Assembly (NCBI GenBank): GCA_025453715.1 | Contig: JALOPT010000003.1 | Coordinates: 1-27,099 of the forward strand | Length of the DNA: 27,099 bases | Direction of reading: 5' to 3' | Source of the DNA: Methanoregulaceae archaeon | GTDB taxonomy: Archaea > Halobacteriota > Methanomicrobia > Methanomicrobiales > Methanospirillaceae | Shown here: positions 14,945-23,700 of the stretch, piece after piece | Layout of the letters: each line of letters opens with the position of its first letter | Position numbering within the stretch: the stretch's first letter is position 1 | Position numbers and translations under genes: made by a program | Notes under the pieces: model-generated | What the model was told of the DNA's origin: nothing | Seen by the model: the letters and a program-made list of their open reading frames with translations, nothing else | The model's database searches: none

Positions 14945-17725
14945 TCACTCGATAATTATCGCAGGTTTAAACGGTAATGCAGCCGCTGCCTTTGCATATA
15001 TCCCGGGGTCTGCAGGGATCACTTTCACAGGTATACCGAATTCCTTTTCAAGAAATGAGGCAGCCCCGTTAAAAATATTTTCCTCATCCAGTGCACCATT
15101 CGCGAAAGCCTCCACAATTTGGGGTGGAAGGCGGTGGATCAACGTTGTGCACTGCCTTATGGCATCGGTGGCATCCTTCCCATGTGCCCGCATGTTCTCA
15201 TCCTTCATAATTTCCTTGATTACCTGGCTGCGGTCAGCCGAGCGGGCAATCGTTTTGAAGATTTGATGTTTCCAGCCGGGTGCAACACAAAGCGTGAGCG
15301 AGGAAGGGGTTATCTGGATCAGTTTCATAATCGACTCGATATCTTCCACCGTCCTGAACAATAATTCCTCTGCAAGTTCAATTTCAGGATATATCCGGGC
15401 ATCGTCTACTTCAGGCCATGCTGCAAAAGAGGCAAGTCCTATTTCACCTGTTTCAGACCATAGCTGTTCGGATGTGAACGGGATAATTGGGGCCATTAGG
15501 CGGATCCATACCGAGCAGAGTTCCTTCAATGACGAATGGCCTTTTGATCCATCAGATATCCTGCGGCGATACCATTTCAGGTCAGCTTCAACACCAAAGA
15601 ACGCTTCCTGTAAGGCTTGCCTGGTCTGAAATTTCTGGAGAGATTCAGTTGTTTTCCCGATATGGTGCTGGAGCCTTGAGATAAGCCACATATCGATTTC
15701 AGTATCCGACTCATCAGATTGGGAAGATTCAATAATCGTGTTCCAGAACCTTTCTATCTGCTTTTTGGTCGACATTACGAGTTCGTTTCTCCAGTCGAAG
15801 TCCTGCCAGGGCTCAGCGCTTCCAACAAGGAACATCCTCACCGTATCAGCCCCGAATTCCTGGACTGCGTCTTCGAGCAGGAAGACATTCCCCTTGCTCG
15901 ATGACATTTTTGCCCCATTCAGGAGCCCCATGCCAAAGACAACCATGCCTCTCGGGAGGAACTGTTTCGGGAATATTGCCACATGGTGGAATATCTGGAA
16001 GGTCAGGTGGTTGGAAATCAGGTCTTTAGCCGAGAACCGGTAATTATAGGGATACCAATAGAGGAATTCTTCTCTCAGTTTCCCCAGTTTCTCCCGTTCA
16101 GGGAGACCCGGTGATTCTTTCCCAAGGAAAATATATTCAAATACTTCAGGAGTGAGGGTTTCAGGAGCAAATTCACGGATCCGGTGGGCAATGGTATAAT
16201 AGGCCATGTAAATAGTCGAATCAGAGAGCGGTTCGATAAGCCATGCCGGGTCCCACGGGAGGCGTGTACCGAGACCTACCCGTCGCGTACATGCCCAGTC
16301 TTTCAGCCAGTCAACCGTCCGGTCAAACTCAACCCGTACTTCCGGGGGCACAAGGGACATATCTTTCAGGTGCCCGGATACCTGTGCCTTCCATTTGGGA
16401 TCACTATACTGGAGGAACCACTGGTCGTGCAGTATCTTGACATACACACGGCTGCCGCACCGGCAGACCACCGTACGGTTATCAAACTCGTACATGACCG
16501 TGGACCCGTATTGCTGGATCATCAGGGCTGCCACATCATCCCGGGCAACCCGGACAGGTTTGCCACCGTAGGTATCAAAGAGTTTCCCCGATGAGAACTC
16601 GGCCGCATAGACCTCCTGTGTGAGGGAGTCCATCCTTGAATCCATCTGGGACTCAACTCCTTCACGTTCCACCGCTTCCTTTGCCGGGACCTTCCCGTAT
16701 CCCGGTACAGTGATCAGGGGAATCGGCTGGATGTCAGTATATTTTCCCGCTCTCTGGAGATCCCGTAATGCAATATAATCAAATGGTGCATGTGCCGGGA
16801 CACTCATTACCAGCCCGCTGGCCATATCCGGGTCAACAAATCCGGCAGGGAGTACCGGAACTTCCCCGCATAACGGGTGAGAGACCTTCTGATCAATAAG
16901 GGAGGTCCCTGGAATCCGCTCAATCACCTCAACGGTGTGATCCTGGAGGAGTATTTTATCAGCTGCCTCCTGGCTGACAATCCAGTTTTTACCGTCTACA
17001 TTAACCTTAACGTAGGTAACAGCTGGATTGACCCAGAGGTTCGTGACGCCATAGATCGTTTCAGGCCGGAGTGTTGCGGTGGGGATGAGCGAGTCCCCGT
17101 ACCGGAACATGACAAGGGTGAATTTCAGAATTTCCGCCTTGTCACCTTCTAGGAGGTCGTGGTCACCAACCGGGTTCTCACACTGTGGGCAGTAACGAAC
17201 AGGGTGGGCACCTTTTACAACATGGTTTCCTTCCCCAAGGTGCTTCCATTGCCATTCAATAAATTTGCTATAGGTTGGATCTACGGTCGTAAATCTCCGG
17301 CGCCAGTCAATAGAGAGCCCGCAGCTTTTCATTACCCGCTGGTACTCCTCGCTGAAATGGCGGACAATCTCGAGTGGATTGGTGAATTGTGCCAGCACTT
17401 CAGGGGGAACCTTGTAGAGGTCACGGTACAGGTATATTGCTTTCTCGTCCCCGCGCGCAATACGTTTGGAAATACCGATGACTGGTGCACCGGTAACATG
17501 GAACGCCATCGGATAGAGTACTTCAAATCCCCGCATTCTCCAGAAACGTGCAATTACATCGGGAACGATGTATGTCCTACCATGGCCGACGTGCATAGCT
17601 CCGCTTGGATAGGGGTATGCCACCGTAATGTAAAATTTCGGGCGGCCCGAAGGGTTCGCCTCAAATACCTGTTCCCATTTCTCTCCCGCCGTGGCCTCGA
17701 ACTGTTGCATATCAAATTCGCTCAC
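14945..17725 (-). CDS. leuS: leucyl-tRNA synthetase
   Basis: An archaeal/eukaryotic-type class I synthetase of about 926 aa that charges tRNA-Leu. The HIGH signature appears as HVGH within YPYPSGAMHVGHGRTY near residue 47, and KMSKS as KMSSSKGN near residue 606. The CP1 editing domain lies between them, with TLRPETIYGVTNLWVNP and HAPFDYIALRDL. A zinc-type YCPQCENPVGDHDL segment precedes it. The GTG at 17725 is chosen because GGTGAT lies three bases upstream; a TTG at 17737 is possible. It follows the COG1855 gene by about 45 bases on the same strand, probably one operon. Confidence 0.96.
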   Translation of the reverse strand: MSEFDMQQFEATAGEKWEQVFEANPSGRPKFYITVAYPYPSGAMHVGHGRTYIVPDVIARFWRMRGFEVLYPMAFHVTGAPVIGISKRIARGDEKAIYLYRDLYKVPPEVLAQFTNPLEIVRHFSEEYQRVMKSCGLSIDWRRRFTTVDPTYSKFIEWQWKHLGEGNHVVKGAHPVRYCPQCENPVGDHDLLEGDKAEILKFTLVMFRYGDSLIPTATLRPETIYGVTNLWVNPAVTYVKVNVDGKNWIVSQEAADKILLQDHTVEVIERIPGTSLIDQKVSHPLCGEVPVLPAGFVDPDMASGLVMSVPAHAPFDYIALRDLQRAGKYTDIQPIPLITVPGYGKVPAKEAVEREGVESQMDSRMDSLTQEVYAAEFSSGKLFDTYGGKPVRVARDDVAALMIQQYGSTVMYEFDNRTVVCRCGSRVYVKILHDQWFLQYSDPKWKAQVSGHLKDMSLVPPEVRVEFDRTVDWLKDWACTRRVGLGTRLPWDPAWLIEPLSDSTIYMAYYTIAHRIREFAPETLTPEVFEYIFLGKESPGLPEREKLGKLREEFLYWYPYNYRFSAKDLISNHLTFQIFHHVAIFPKQFLPRGMVVFGMGLLNGAKMSSSKGNVFLLEDAVQEFGADTVRMFLVGSAEPWQDFDWRNELVMSTKKQIERFWNTIIESSQSDESDTEIDMWLISRLQHHIGKTTESLQKFQTRQALQEAFFGVEADLKWYRRRISDGSKGHSSLKELCSVWIRLMAPIIPFTSEQLWSETGEIGLASFAAWPEVDDARIYPEIELAEELLFRTVEDIESIMKLIQITPSSLTLCVAPGWKHQIFKTIARSADRSQVIKEIMKDENMRAHGKDATDAIRQCTTLIHRLPPQIVEAFANGALDEENIFNGAASFLEKEFGIPVKVIPADPGIYAKAAAALPFKPAIIIE

Positions 17726-17769
17726 AATATCACCCAATATTTTTTTTATTTACCTGGCGTTTTTTCCGG

Positions 17770-19650
17770 TTATACTGGCCTGAGTTTAATAATATCTCCC
17801 TGGTTGTACCGTTTCAGCATTTCCTGTGCAATGGTACTGTTCTTGCCAAGGTGTATCTCACCGGTCTCGTTTACCGTAGCCGTGAAGAGATACTCTTTCC
17901 CTGCGAACACATCAACAATTTTACCGGCCTGTTCAGGGGAAATTATTGCCAGCTGTTTTTTATCGACACGGATTTTTATTCCGCCGCCAAGCTGAAGTTC
18001 CTCTTCTGCCTGTGCCTGCTGGGGTTTTTCGGCCTCGCTTCTTGGACGGATATCTATTCCCATGCCTACCTTGTTTACAATTGCTGCGATATTTTTTCCG
18101 CCCTTTCCGATCGCGGCAGGAACATCCTTATCATCGATATAGACAACTGCTTTCGAGTCTGACAGCATCCTTACATCTACCGCACCATCGGTATACCGTC
18201 CAATTTCCCGCTGTATCTCACGCTCGGTGATCTTCCAGCCCGAGCTTTCTTCCTCTTTCTCGGCTGTCGGGATCTTCAGGGGGGTTTCTACCTGTGCCAG
18301 CTGGGCCGGCGCCGATATTACGATGGTTTCTCCTTCATATTTGAATATTTCAAACGCAAGATCCCCTGTTTCGTAGTTGCGGACCATCGTGACGGGACGG
18401 AGGTGCATCTCGCCAGCCATGCCTTCAGGAACTTTTATGGTAAATTCCACATCGTACACCTTCAGGATCTCACCCTTATCGACAAAGATAATCGTATTGA
18501 CGATCTGGGGGAGGACGCCAAAATCCACCCTGTCTGAAAAACGCTGGAGCGCGTCGTGGGCACCGATCGCGTGGACAACTCCGACCATACCGATACCTGC
18601 CAGGCGCATATCGGCGAACACCCTGAAGTCCTCATTCTTCCGGAGTTCATCAAACACAACATAATCCGGCCGGACAAGCATAAGCACATCAGCAGTGTTT
18701 TCCATGCTCCCTTCAAGCATGGTATACTGGGTAATATGGTCAGGTACCTGTAATTCCCTCGGTGCCTCCATGGTTTTAACAACAAATCCATTATCTGCAA
18801 GATATGTTGCAACACTCTGTGCCAGGGTTGTTTTTCCTGCGCCAGGAGGTCCTGCAATTAAAAGGCCCCTCTTTTCACCGGTAAGCCTGTTTTTTATCAC
18901 GTTCGCTTTCCGGTAGTTGTCAAGGGTCATATCCACAATCGGCCGTACGGCAGTAATCTCCATTCCATCACTAAACGGTCTCCGGGCGATCGCAATCCTC
19001 ATGGAACCGATCTGGACGACCGTAATCCCACGTTTTTCTACCTCGATAAACCCGTCAGGGTCCCGTTTTGCTCGTTCAAGGATCTCCTGTGCTAGTGATT
19101 TCAGTTCATAATCTGTAGCAGGCTGATCCCGGATACGGATAAGTTGCATCTCGTTGATCGTTCCCTTTTTTGCAACGGGCGGCACGCGCTCTTTCAGGTA
19201 CACCGCAATGGTACGCTCATCGAAGAATTGGTCAATTCCGAGTGGGGTGAAATCCCCGATCTGTGGCTTTAAATAAATGACATCAAGGCCTTTTGCCTTG
19301 GCTACTTCAGCCTGGACGATATCGCTCGTAATAAACCGTGCCGAATGTTCTATGGCAACATTCCTGATAAGTGCGTCAATCTCGCCCCCGCTGGCAAGCT
19401 TGACCTGTTCAAGCGTAGGCCTTACACCGACAAATTTGAGTTCAATAGTCCCTTCTTCAGCTAGTTTGCAGAGAGCCTGAAGCTCTGTGAGGCCTGAAAA
19501 TCCTATTTCCCGTCCCTGGTTTGCCTGTGCCTCAAGTTCTGCAATTACTGCTTCTGGTATAATTATTGTCGCGCCATTATATTCACCGGTTTTTATCATT
19601 GAGGTGATGCGACCATCTATGACGACACTTGTATCTGGTACTAATTTCAA
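17770..19650 (-). CDS. PIN domain - P-loop ATPase - KH domain protein (COG1855)
   Basis: A 626-aa three-domain protein of the archaeal family COG1855. Residues 1-140 are a PIN RNase-like domain with acidic residues D6, E41, D92 and D110. Residues about 215-430 are a PilT/VirB11-type ATPase with Walker A GPPGAGKTT at 267-275. A KH domain with AIGKGGKNIAAIV lies near residue 520, followed by a small beta domain. Family members are predicted RNA-processing or degrading ATPases; the substrate is unknown. It starts with TTG, preceded by GGTGAT five bases upstream. It lies downstream of hisI (25-base gap) and upstream of leuS. Confidence 0.9.
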   Translation of the reverse strand: MKLVPDTSVVIDGRITSMIKTGEYNGATIIIPEAVIAELEAQANQGREIGFSGLTELQALCKLAEEGTIELKFVGVRPTLEQVKLASGGEIDALIRNVAIEHSARFITSDIVQAEVAKAKGLDVIYLKPQIGDFTPLGIDQFFDERTIAVYLKERVPPVAKKGTINEMQLIRIRDQPATDYELKSLAQEILERAKRDPDGFIEVEKRGITVVQIGSMRIAIARRPFSDGMEITAVRPIVDMTLDNYRKANVIKNRLTGEKRGLLIAGPPGAGKTTLAQSVATYLADNGFVVKTMEAPRELQVPDHITQYTMLEGSMENTADVLMLVRPDYVVFDELRKNEDFRVFADMRLAGIGMVGVVHAIGAHDALQRFSDRVDFGVLPQIVNTIIFVDKGEILKVYDVEFTIKVPEGMAGEMHLRPVTMVRNYETGDLAFEIFKYEGETIVISAPAQLAQVETPLKIPTAEKEEESSGWKITEREIQREIGRYTDGAVDVRMLSDSKAVVYIDDKDVPAAIGKGGKNIAAIVNKVGMGIDIRPRSEAEKPQQAQAEEELQLGGGIKIRVDKKQLAIISPEQAGKIVDVFAGKEYLFTATVNETGEIHLGKNSTIAQEMLKRYNQGDIIKLRPV

Positions 19651-19675
19651 AAAATATCACCGCTTATATATTTGA

Positions 19676-20044
19676 TCATTGATCTTTATTAGCGTATACC
19701 ATCACAGGATCAAAGACCTTCCCTGATATCTCTTCTCCATCAATTGTTCGGAAAAAGCAGGTCATATGGCCTGTATGGCAGGCAGCCCCTTGCTGGATGA
19801 CTTCGTAGAGCAGGCAGTCCTCGTCACAATCCACAAGGATCCTTGATACCCTTTGAACATGTCCGCTCTCTTCCCCTTTTTTCCAGATTTTTTTACGGCT
19901 CCTGCTATAGAAATGGGAAAAGCCGGTACTGGCAGTGAGTCCGACTGCTTCTCTGTTCGCATACTCGACCATCTACACCTCGTGTGTTTTCTGGTCCTGG
20001 ACAACGACGGGGATTAGTCCGTCCTGGTAATGTAATGGCAGCAT
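19676..20044 (-). pseudogene. hisI: phosphoribosyl-AMP cyclohydrolase, interrupted by in-frame TAG
   Basis: HisI opens the adenine ring of phosphoribosyl-AMP in histidine biosynthesis. The frame from ATG 20044 (GGAG upstream) encodes the conserved N-terminus DGLIPVVVQDQKTHEV, hits TAG at 19975-19973 as codon 24, then continues in the same frame with MVEYANREAVGL. In the family this codon is Leu within EVLMxAYxNREA, so one base change (TTG to TAG) explains it. All metal and catalytic motifs downstream are intact: SRSRKKIWKKGEESGH, VDCDEDC and ACHTGHMTCF. An ATG directly after the TAG could restart a 98-aa product lacking the first strand. Recent inactivation, readthrough, restart or sequencing error are all possible. 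Confidence 0.85.
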
Positions 20045-20047
20045 AAT

Positions 20048-21151
20048 TCAGATCGCTCCAAAGAAGTTCAGGCATATGGTAAGGATATCCCCAATAAAAA
20101 GCCCGAATATTACACCGGTGGTTATCGGGACAATAAATGGGACTCCATAGGATATCCAGACCTTACCTGCCCGCTTATATAAGGAAATTTCATGTGAATA
20201 TTGTTCCGGATGTAATCTGAGGTCTTTGGTATAAATGCGCTTCCCACCCTTTACAAGAGATGCCAGTGCTTCCCCAAGCTTCAGAAATCTCCGATCAATT
20301 GTCCCATCGGTCTCCCTGATGTCTTCAATGATAAATCCGAATGAATTCTGTACTTTTTCACCATCTACCGGGTAACCGATAAACAGGTAGAGTAATGGTG
20401 CTCTGTTTCCCCGGTAAATATTCATGACAAAAAGTGCAACTGGGGCGATAAGGTTGAATAGTACCGCATTGACAAGAACGGTGAACGGGAAAAATGCCAA
20501 TGGCGGGTAACCCGCAAGTGGCGTGAATGGAAAGAGCGGTATTGTCAGCGATATAAATATCAGTGCCCAGGCATCGGCCCCGCCAAAAAGATGAAAATAT
20601 GCAAACAGGTAAAAAATAAGGCAGAATATCCCGATCATACCCAGGTATGCGTATGAAACCTGCGATGTTACCGCCATGGCATAATAAAACCATGAAAATG
20701 AAGCAATAAGGAAATAGATTATCGGCCATGTATCGGTGAAAAAGTTCTCCTTACAGCGAAATTCGAGCAGTGTCGCGCAGACAAAAATTAAGACCGCGGC
20801 CATGGACATAAAAAAAATGCTCATCATCCCGATAGTAAAAAAATACAACCCTGTGCAAACCTGGAGGACAATCAAGAGTGAAGGCCATAATAAGTGTTTC
20901 AGGGAACTGATCTCGCGGTTATTGAAATATGCAAGTAAAAGGACGGCGGACGTAATTCCGGCATATCCCGCCAGGAGAACAATTCCATTATTAAAAGAGA
21001 GGAGTGCCAGTCCTGCCCCGGGTATCCCGACGAGAAGAAGTGGAACCCAGTTAATAAACGGTACCCTCCTGTCAATAATGTCAAGATAGGATGCATAACA
21101 GAGTGTTATTACAACTGCAATGGCACCAATTAAAAGGGGTACAATAATCAT
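20048..21151 (-). CDS. type IV prepilin / prearchaellin peptidase (A24 family)
   Basis: A 367-aa polytopic membrane aspartyl protease that removes class III signal peptides from archaellin or pilin precursors. The two catalytic Asp residues are visible: D24 in SYLDIIDRRVP after the first TM helix, and D193 in GGAD (190-193), the GxGD-type motif. About eight hydrophobic segments are seen. Residues about 245-335 form a soluble loop (IGYPVDGEKV, RLHPEQYSHEI) before a last TM helix, matching the archaeal type II C-terminal extension. It is longer than FlaK/PibD enzymes of about 230 aa. Its stop is three bases before the hisI start, suggesting co-transcription. No pilin genes are in the window. 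Confidence 0.9.
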   Translation of the reverse strand: MIIVPLLIGAIAVVITLCYASYLDIIDRRVPFINWVPLLLVGIPGAGLALLSFNNGIVLLAGYAGITSAVLLLAYFNNREISSLKHLLWPSLLIVLQVCTGLYFFTIGMMSIFFMSMAAVLIFVCATLLEFRCKENFFTDTWPIIYFLIASFSWFYYAMAVTSQVSYAYLGMIGIFCLIFYLFAYFHLFGGADAWALIFISLTIPLFPFTPLAGYPPLAFFPFTVLVNAVLFNLIAPVALFVMNIYRGNRAPLLYLFIGYPVDGEKVQNSFGFIIEDIRETDGTIDRRFLKLGEALASLVKGGKRIYTKDLRLHPEQYSHEISLYKRAGKVWISYGVPFIVPITTGVIFGLFIGDILTICLNFFGAI

Positions 21152-21178
21152 GATAATATGTGCATATCTGTATCAGGA

Positions 21179-21186
21179 CTTTTTAA
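21179..21186 (-). promoter_or_regulatory. candidate TATA box for the prepilin peptidase gene
   Basis: The minus strand reads TTAAAAAG here, centred about 31 bases upstream of the ATG at 21151, predicting a nearly leaderless transcript. No clear ribosome binding site precedes the ATG. Confidence 0.4.
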
Positions 21187-21238
21187 TGCTGGCGTTTTTT
21201 TGGAGATAACCGTGATGGTACCTTCCAGTCCCAGTCCA

Positions 21239-21327
21239 TTCCAGGTCAATGGTGTCTGACAATCGCTATTTACCGCGATATCGCCATCCTGTTTCCTGGA
21301 AAATCGCTGTTCTTATCACCATTGACC
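21239..21327. repeat. nested inverted repeats in the intergenic region
   Basis: GGTCAATGGTG at 21244-21254 is the exact reverse complement of CACCATTGACC at 21317-21327. Inside the pair lies ATCGC/GCGAT (about 21262-21279), and TTCCAGG at 21239-21245 matches CCTGGAA at 21295-21301. The stretch lies in the 331-base gap between divergent genes, so it could fold as RNA or bind a regulator; nothing here shows which. Confidence 0.5.
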
Positions 21328-21339
21328 CCGGGAGATAAA

Positions 21340-21360
21340 TCAATATAATATACTAATATA
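21340..21360 (+). promoter_or_regulatory. AT-rich promoter candidate for the gene at 21483
   Basis: An AT-rich block with ATATAATATACTAATATAG could act as the TATA box, giving a leader of about 100 bases. The rest of the 331-base gap between the two divergent genes contains only the inverted repeats described separately. Confidence 0.35.
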
Positions 21361-21482
21361 GTACGGAAAGAAAGAAAGTATCCTACACAACGAACCATCA
21401 CCAGGTATCAGCAGTCAATCCCATAATACCCGGTGGTATAATCCCTCCCGTGATTATTGCGCAATAAAGGAGCGAATTCTGA

Positions 21483-22097
21483 ATGGAGATCGGCGAGTTT
21501 CTTAATAAGCAGGTGAATGAGACAACCTCAGAATACACTTCGAAATTGAATGATCTGAAAAAATTTGCATCTGAAGGAAAAAAAAGCGGGATCGGTGTTG
21601 CCGATATCGGGATTGGTAAGTTATATCTGCTGTTTAAGAAAGGAGAACCTGAAGGGGCAGTAGAGATAGAAAAAAATGGTTTCCTCCTTGGTGACAAGGC
21701 CATATTTCTTTTAAAAGGAAGTGAGACGTTTTCATTCCACCCGGTTCCGCTTGATGCAATCGAATCATACATTCTGTTGTGCCGGATCTTTGACCGCAGC
21801 CACCTGACCAGTAATATGTCAATGGCAATGCCAACCATTGAAAGAAGAAATGAAGGTACTGGTGCATTTACGGTAAGGATTGTTAAGGGCCAGGTCCCAC
21901 AGTCCGGTATTCATGTCTCTATCAGGAAACAGGGCCGTGTCATCGGTAGCGATGTAACCACAAACGAGGGGAAGGCGTACTTCAAAGTAATATTCGGTGA
22001 ATATGATTGTGTCGTCATGGACCGTGACAGGAAAATCAGGATATTTCCCGTCGCGGTGCGTTCTGGCGGAAGGGAAGAAACAATCGAGATCGGGTGA
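21483..22097 (+). CDS. hypothetical protein: output-like module plus beta-sandwich tail
   Basis: A 204-aa soluble protein with two parts. Residues about 36-108 (GIGKLYLLFKKGEPEGAV through ESYILLCRIFDRSHL) share their layout with the N-terminal module of the DUF2226-like/Roadblock fusion at 26411, which reads GGGAILIDQGKIVAAF and DEYILAVETCRKENLL. Residues 127-204 look like a carboxypeptidase-regulatory or Ig-like beta-sandwich (FTVRIVKGQVPQSGIHVSI...TTNEGKAYFKV). There is no signal peptide or TM helix, so it is probably cytoplasmic. AGGAG at 21468-21472 supports the ATG. The function is unknown. Confidence 0.7.
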   Translation: MEIGEFLNKQVNETTSEYTSKLNDLKKFASEGKKSGIGVADIGIGKLYLLFKKGEPEGAVEIEKNGFLLGDKAIFLLKGSETFSFHPVPLDAIESYILLCRIFDRSHLTSNMSMAMPTIERRNEGTGAFTVRIVKGQVPQSGIHVSIRKQGRVIGSDVTTNEGKAYFKVIFGEYDCVVMDRDRKIRIFPVAVRSGGREETIEIG

Positions 22098-22290
22098 TCG
22101 GAAGAAATACAATCACCCGGTCCGGTTATTCCGGGTATACCCCGTATCAGAATTAGGAGGGTGGTTTTTTTTAAAACGTGAGCCTTGCCCTCGCCGTTTA
22201 TTTAGGAAAGTCAACAGGAATCAATATCTGCAGTTTTTTTTTAAATTCATGATTGCTGCTTCTATTCTCTTCCGACTACATATGGTATTG

Positions 22291-22299
22291 TTTAAATAA
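22291..22299 (+). promoter_or_regulatory. candidate TATA box for the V4R gene
   Basis: TTTAAATAA is centred about 27 bases before the ATG at 22322, the spacing expected for a leaderless or near-leaderless archaeal transcript. Confidence 0.45.
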
Positions 22300-22321
22300 A
22301 TGGAACCAAGAGGTATATCCT

Positions 22322-23443
22322 ATGGAGAGGAAGAAGATCGACCGGAATGATATCGAGGCTGTTATCAAAGGAGACAAAGATATCACCCAGTTCCTCGAAA
22401 TACATCCCGGCGAAGGAATTATGTCCGCATTCGGCGTCAGAACGAGCAGCAATCCGAATTATCTCCTCCGGGCAATGTATGAGATGTATGAACGGTCGTT
22501 AAACCGGAAACTTGCAGTCCAGATGATGAGGAAATTATACCGGTCAGTAGGCATGGGTGCGACCGGTCTCAATATATTTCTTAAAAAACAGGGCATGGAA
22601 CTTAAACCGCACGAGTTTCTTATGTTCGCATTCAGGTTACAGCACCAGCAGGGGTGGGGTGCACCCCTTGAACTGGTCTCACATAGTGCCGACAAAATGG
22701 TTGTGAAAACAAAATTCACCTTTGAATCTGATGTAATGAAAGACTGGGCAATGCCCGTCTGTGGCGTACATGTCGGGTGGATGGAAGGAGTCCTCGATGC
22801 AGTCACCGGAAAAAACTGGGTAGGAGAAGAAGTAAAATGTCATGCAGCGGGTAGTGATGCTTGTGAATTTGTGTTCACCCAGCGGGCAGTGACCTGGAAT
22901 GAGAGGGCAGAAGGGATTAGAAAAGGAGAACGCTCACTTACTGAATTTCTGGAGCATAAACCACTTGAAGGAAAGATCACCCTCATAGAAGAACCTGTTA
23001 TTATGGTCCCAAGGATGCTGTTCAATTCGATGATGGGGTCGATGAGCAAGATTGTCGGGGAGGCGGCAGCTGGTGGCGTAATCAATTACCGTGCATACAT
23101 GGAACTCGGTACACAGAATATCGCATTCTTCAAAAAAATGGGTATTAATGACCCCAATACACTGATTGATATGGCCCTGGCATTCTATGGCCAGATGGGA
23201 TGGTTCAAAGTGGTAAGAATGGACTGGAATGAGGCAAAAAAAGAAAAAATCATTATCCTTGATAACAGTGCAGAGGCCGAATCTCTTGGTAAGAAGGACA
23301 AACCCTGCTGCCACTGTACTTCAGGTCTTCTGGCAGGGATCGTATCAAGTGCCTTTAACGTCCGTGTACAGGGAAAAGAGGTTAAATGCAAATCAAAGGG
23401 CGACCAGTACTGTGAATTTATTGTAACAAACAAAACAGAATAA
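22322..23443 (+). CDS. tandem V4R (4-vinyl reductase-like) domain protein
   Basis: A 373-aa soluble protein made of two V4R-type repeats. Each half ends with the V4R signature: EEVKCHAAGSDACEFVF (C173, C181) in the first and KEVKCKSKGDQYCEFIV (C356, C364) in the second. Each also has an upstream Cys in the helix before it (C147 in MPVCGVH; C329/C330/C332 in KPCCHCTSG), so each half could bind a metal ion. V4R domains bind small molecules or hydrocarbons and serve as sensors or as parts of methanogenesis-marker and tetrapyrrole-related proteins. Here there is no fused effector domain. ATG 22322 is preferred to in-frame codons upstream. The ligand is unknown. Confidence 0.82.
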   Translation: MERKKIDRNDIEAVIKGDKDITQFLEIHPGEGIMSAFGVRTSSNPNYLLRAMYEMYERSLNRKLAVQMMRKLYRSVGMGATGLNIFLKKQGMELKPHEFLMFAFRLQHQQGWGAPLELVSHSADKMVVKTKFTFESDVMKDWAMPVCGVHVGWMEGVLDAVTGKNWVGEEVKCHAAGSDACEFVFTQRAVTWNERAEGIRKGERSLTEFLEHKPLEGKITLIEEPVIMVPRMLFNSMMGSMSKIVGEAAAGGVINYRAYMELGTQNIAFFKKMGINDPNTLIDMALAFYGQMGWFKVVRMDWNEAKKEKIIILDNSAEAESLGKKDKPCCHCTSGLLAGIVSSAFNVRVQGKEVKCKSKGDQYCEFIVTNKTE

Positions 23444-23502
23444 CCTGTTTTGTATTAACAATTTTTTGTGGTGTTTTCAACCCGGAAATTCTAAAAAAAA
23501 CG

Positions 23503-23700
23503 TTAAATCTGGTGTCTTTTATATTCTTCGGCAGTCCTTGCAATTTCTTCCAGCTCGCTTTCTGTAAAATCAATTGCAAACCCTGCTTTATCCCTTTCGT
23601 CGAGAAGTTGCTGGATCCGCCTTGACATGACATACATAAAAAAACATTGTACGATGATAATCAAACCGAACAGGATGATCAGGGTTTCCTCAATGCTCAT
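23503..23700 (-). CDS. small single-TM protein, cotranslated with MinD-like ATPase
   Basis: A 65-aa protein with one N-terminal TM helix (about residues 6-26, LIILFGLIIIVQCFFMYVM) and a charged, probably helical cytoplasmic tail (ELEEIARTAEEYKR). Its ATG overlaps the TGA of the MinD-like gene (ATGA), so the two are probably made together. I know no family for it. A role as a membrane partner or adaptor of the ATPase is a guess from context. Confidence 0.7.
   Translation of the reverse strand: MSIEETLIILFGLIIIVQCFFMYVMSRRIQQLLDERDKAGFAIDFTESELEEIARTAEEYKRHQI

Noticed and set aside
19973..19975. Pyrrolysine as the meaning of the hisI TAG
   Set aside because: TAG is a frequent ordinary stop here (rpoB1, rpoA1, rpoA2 and others), unlike organisms that encode pyrrolysine, and no pyl gene is in the window.
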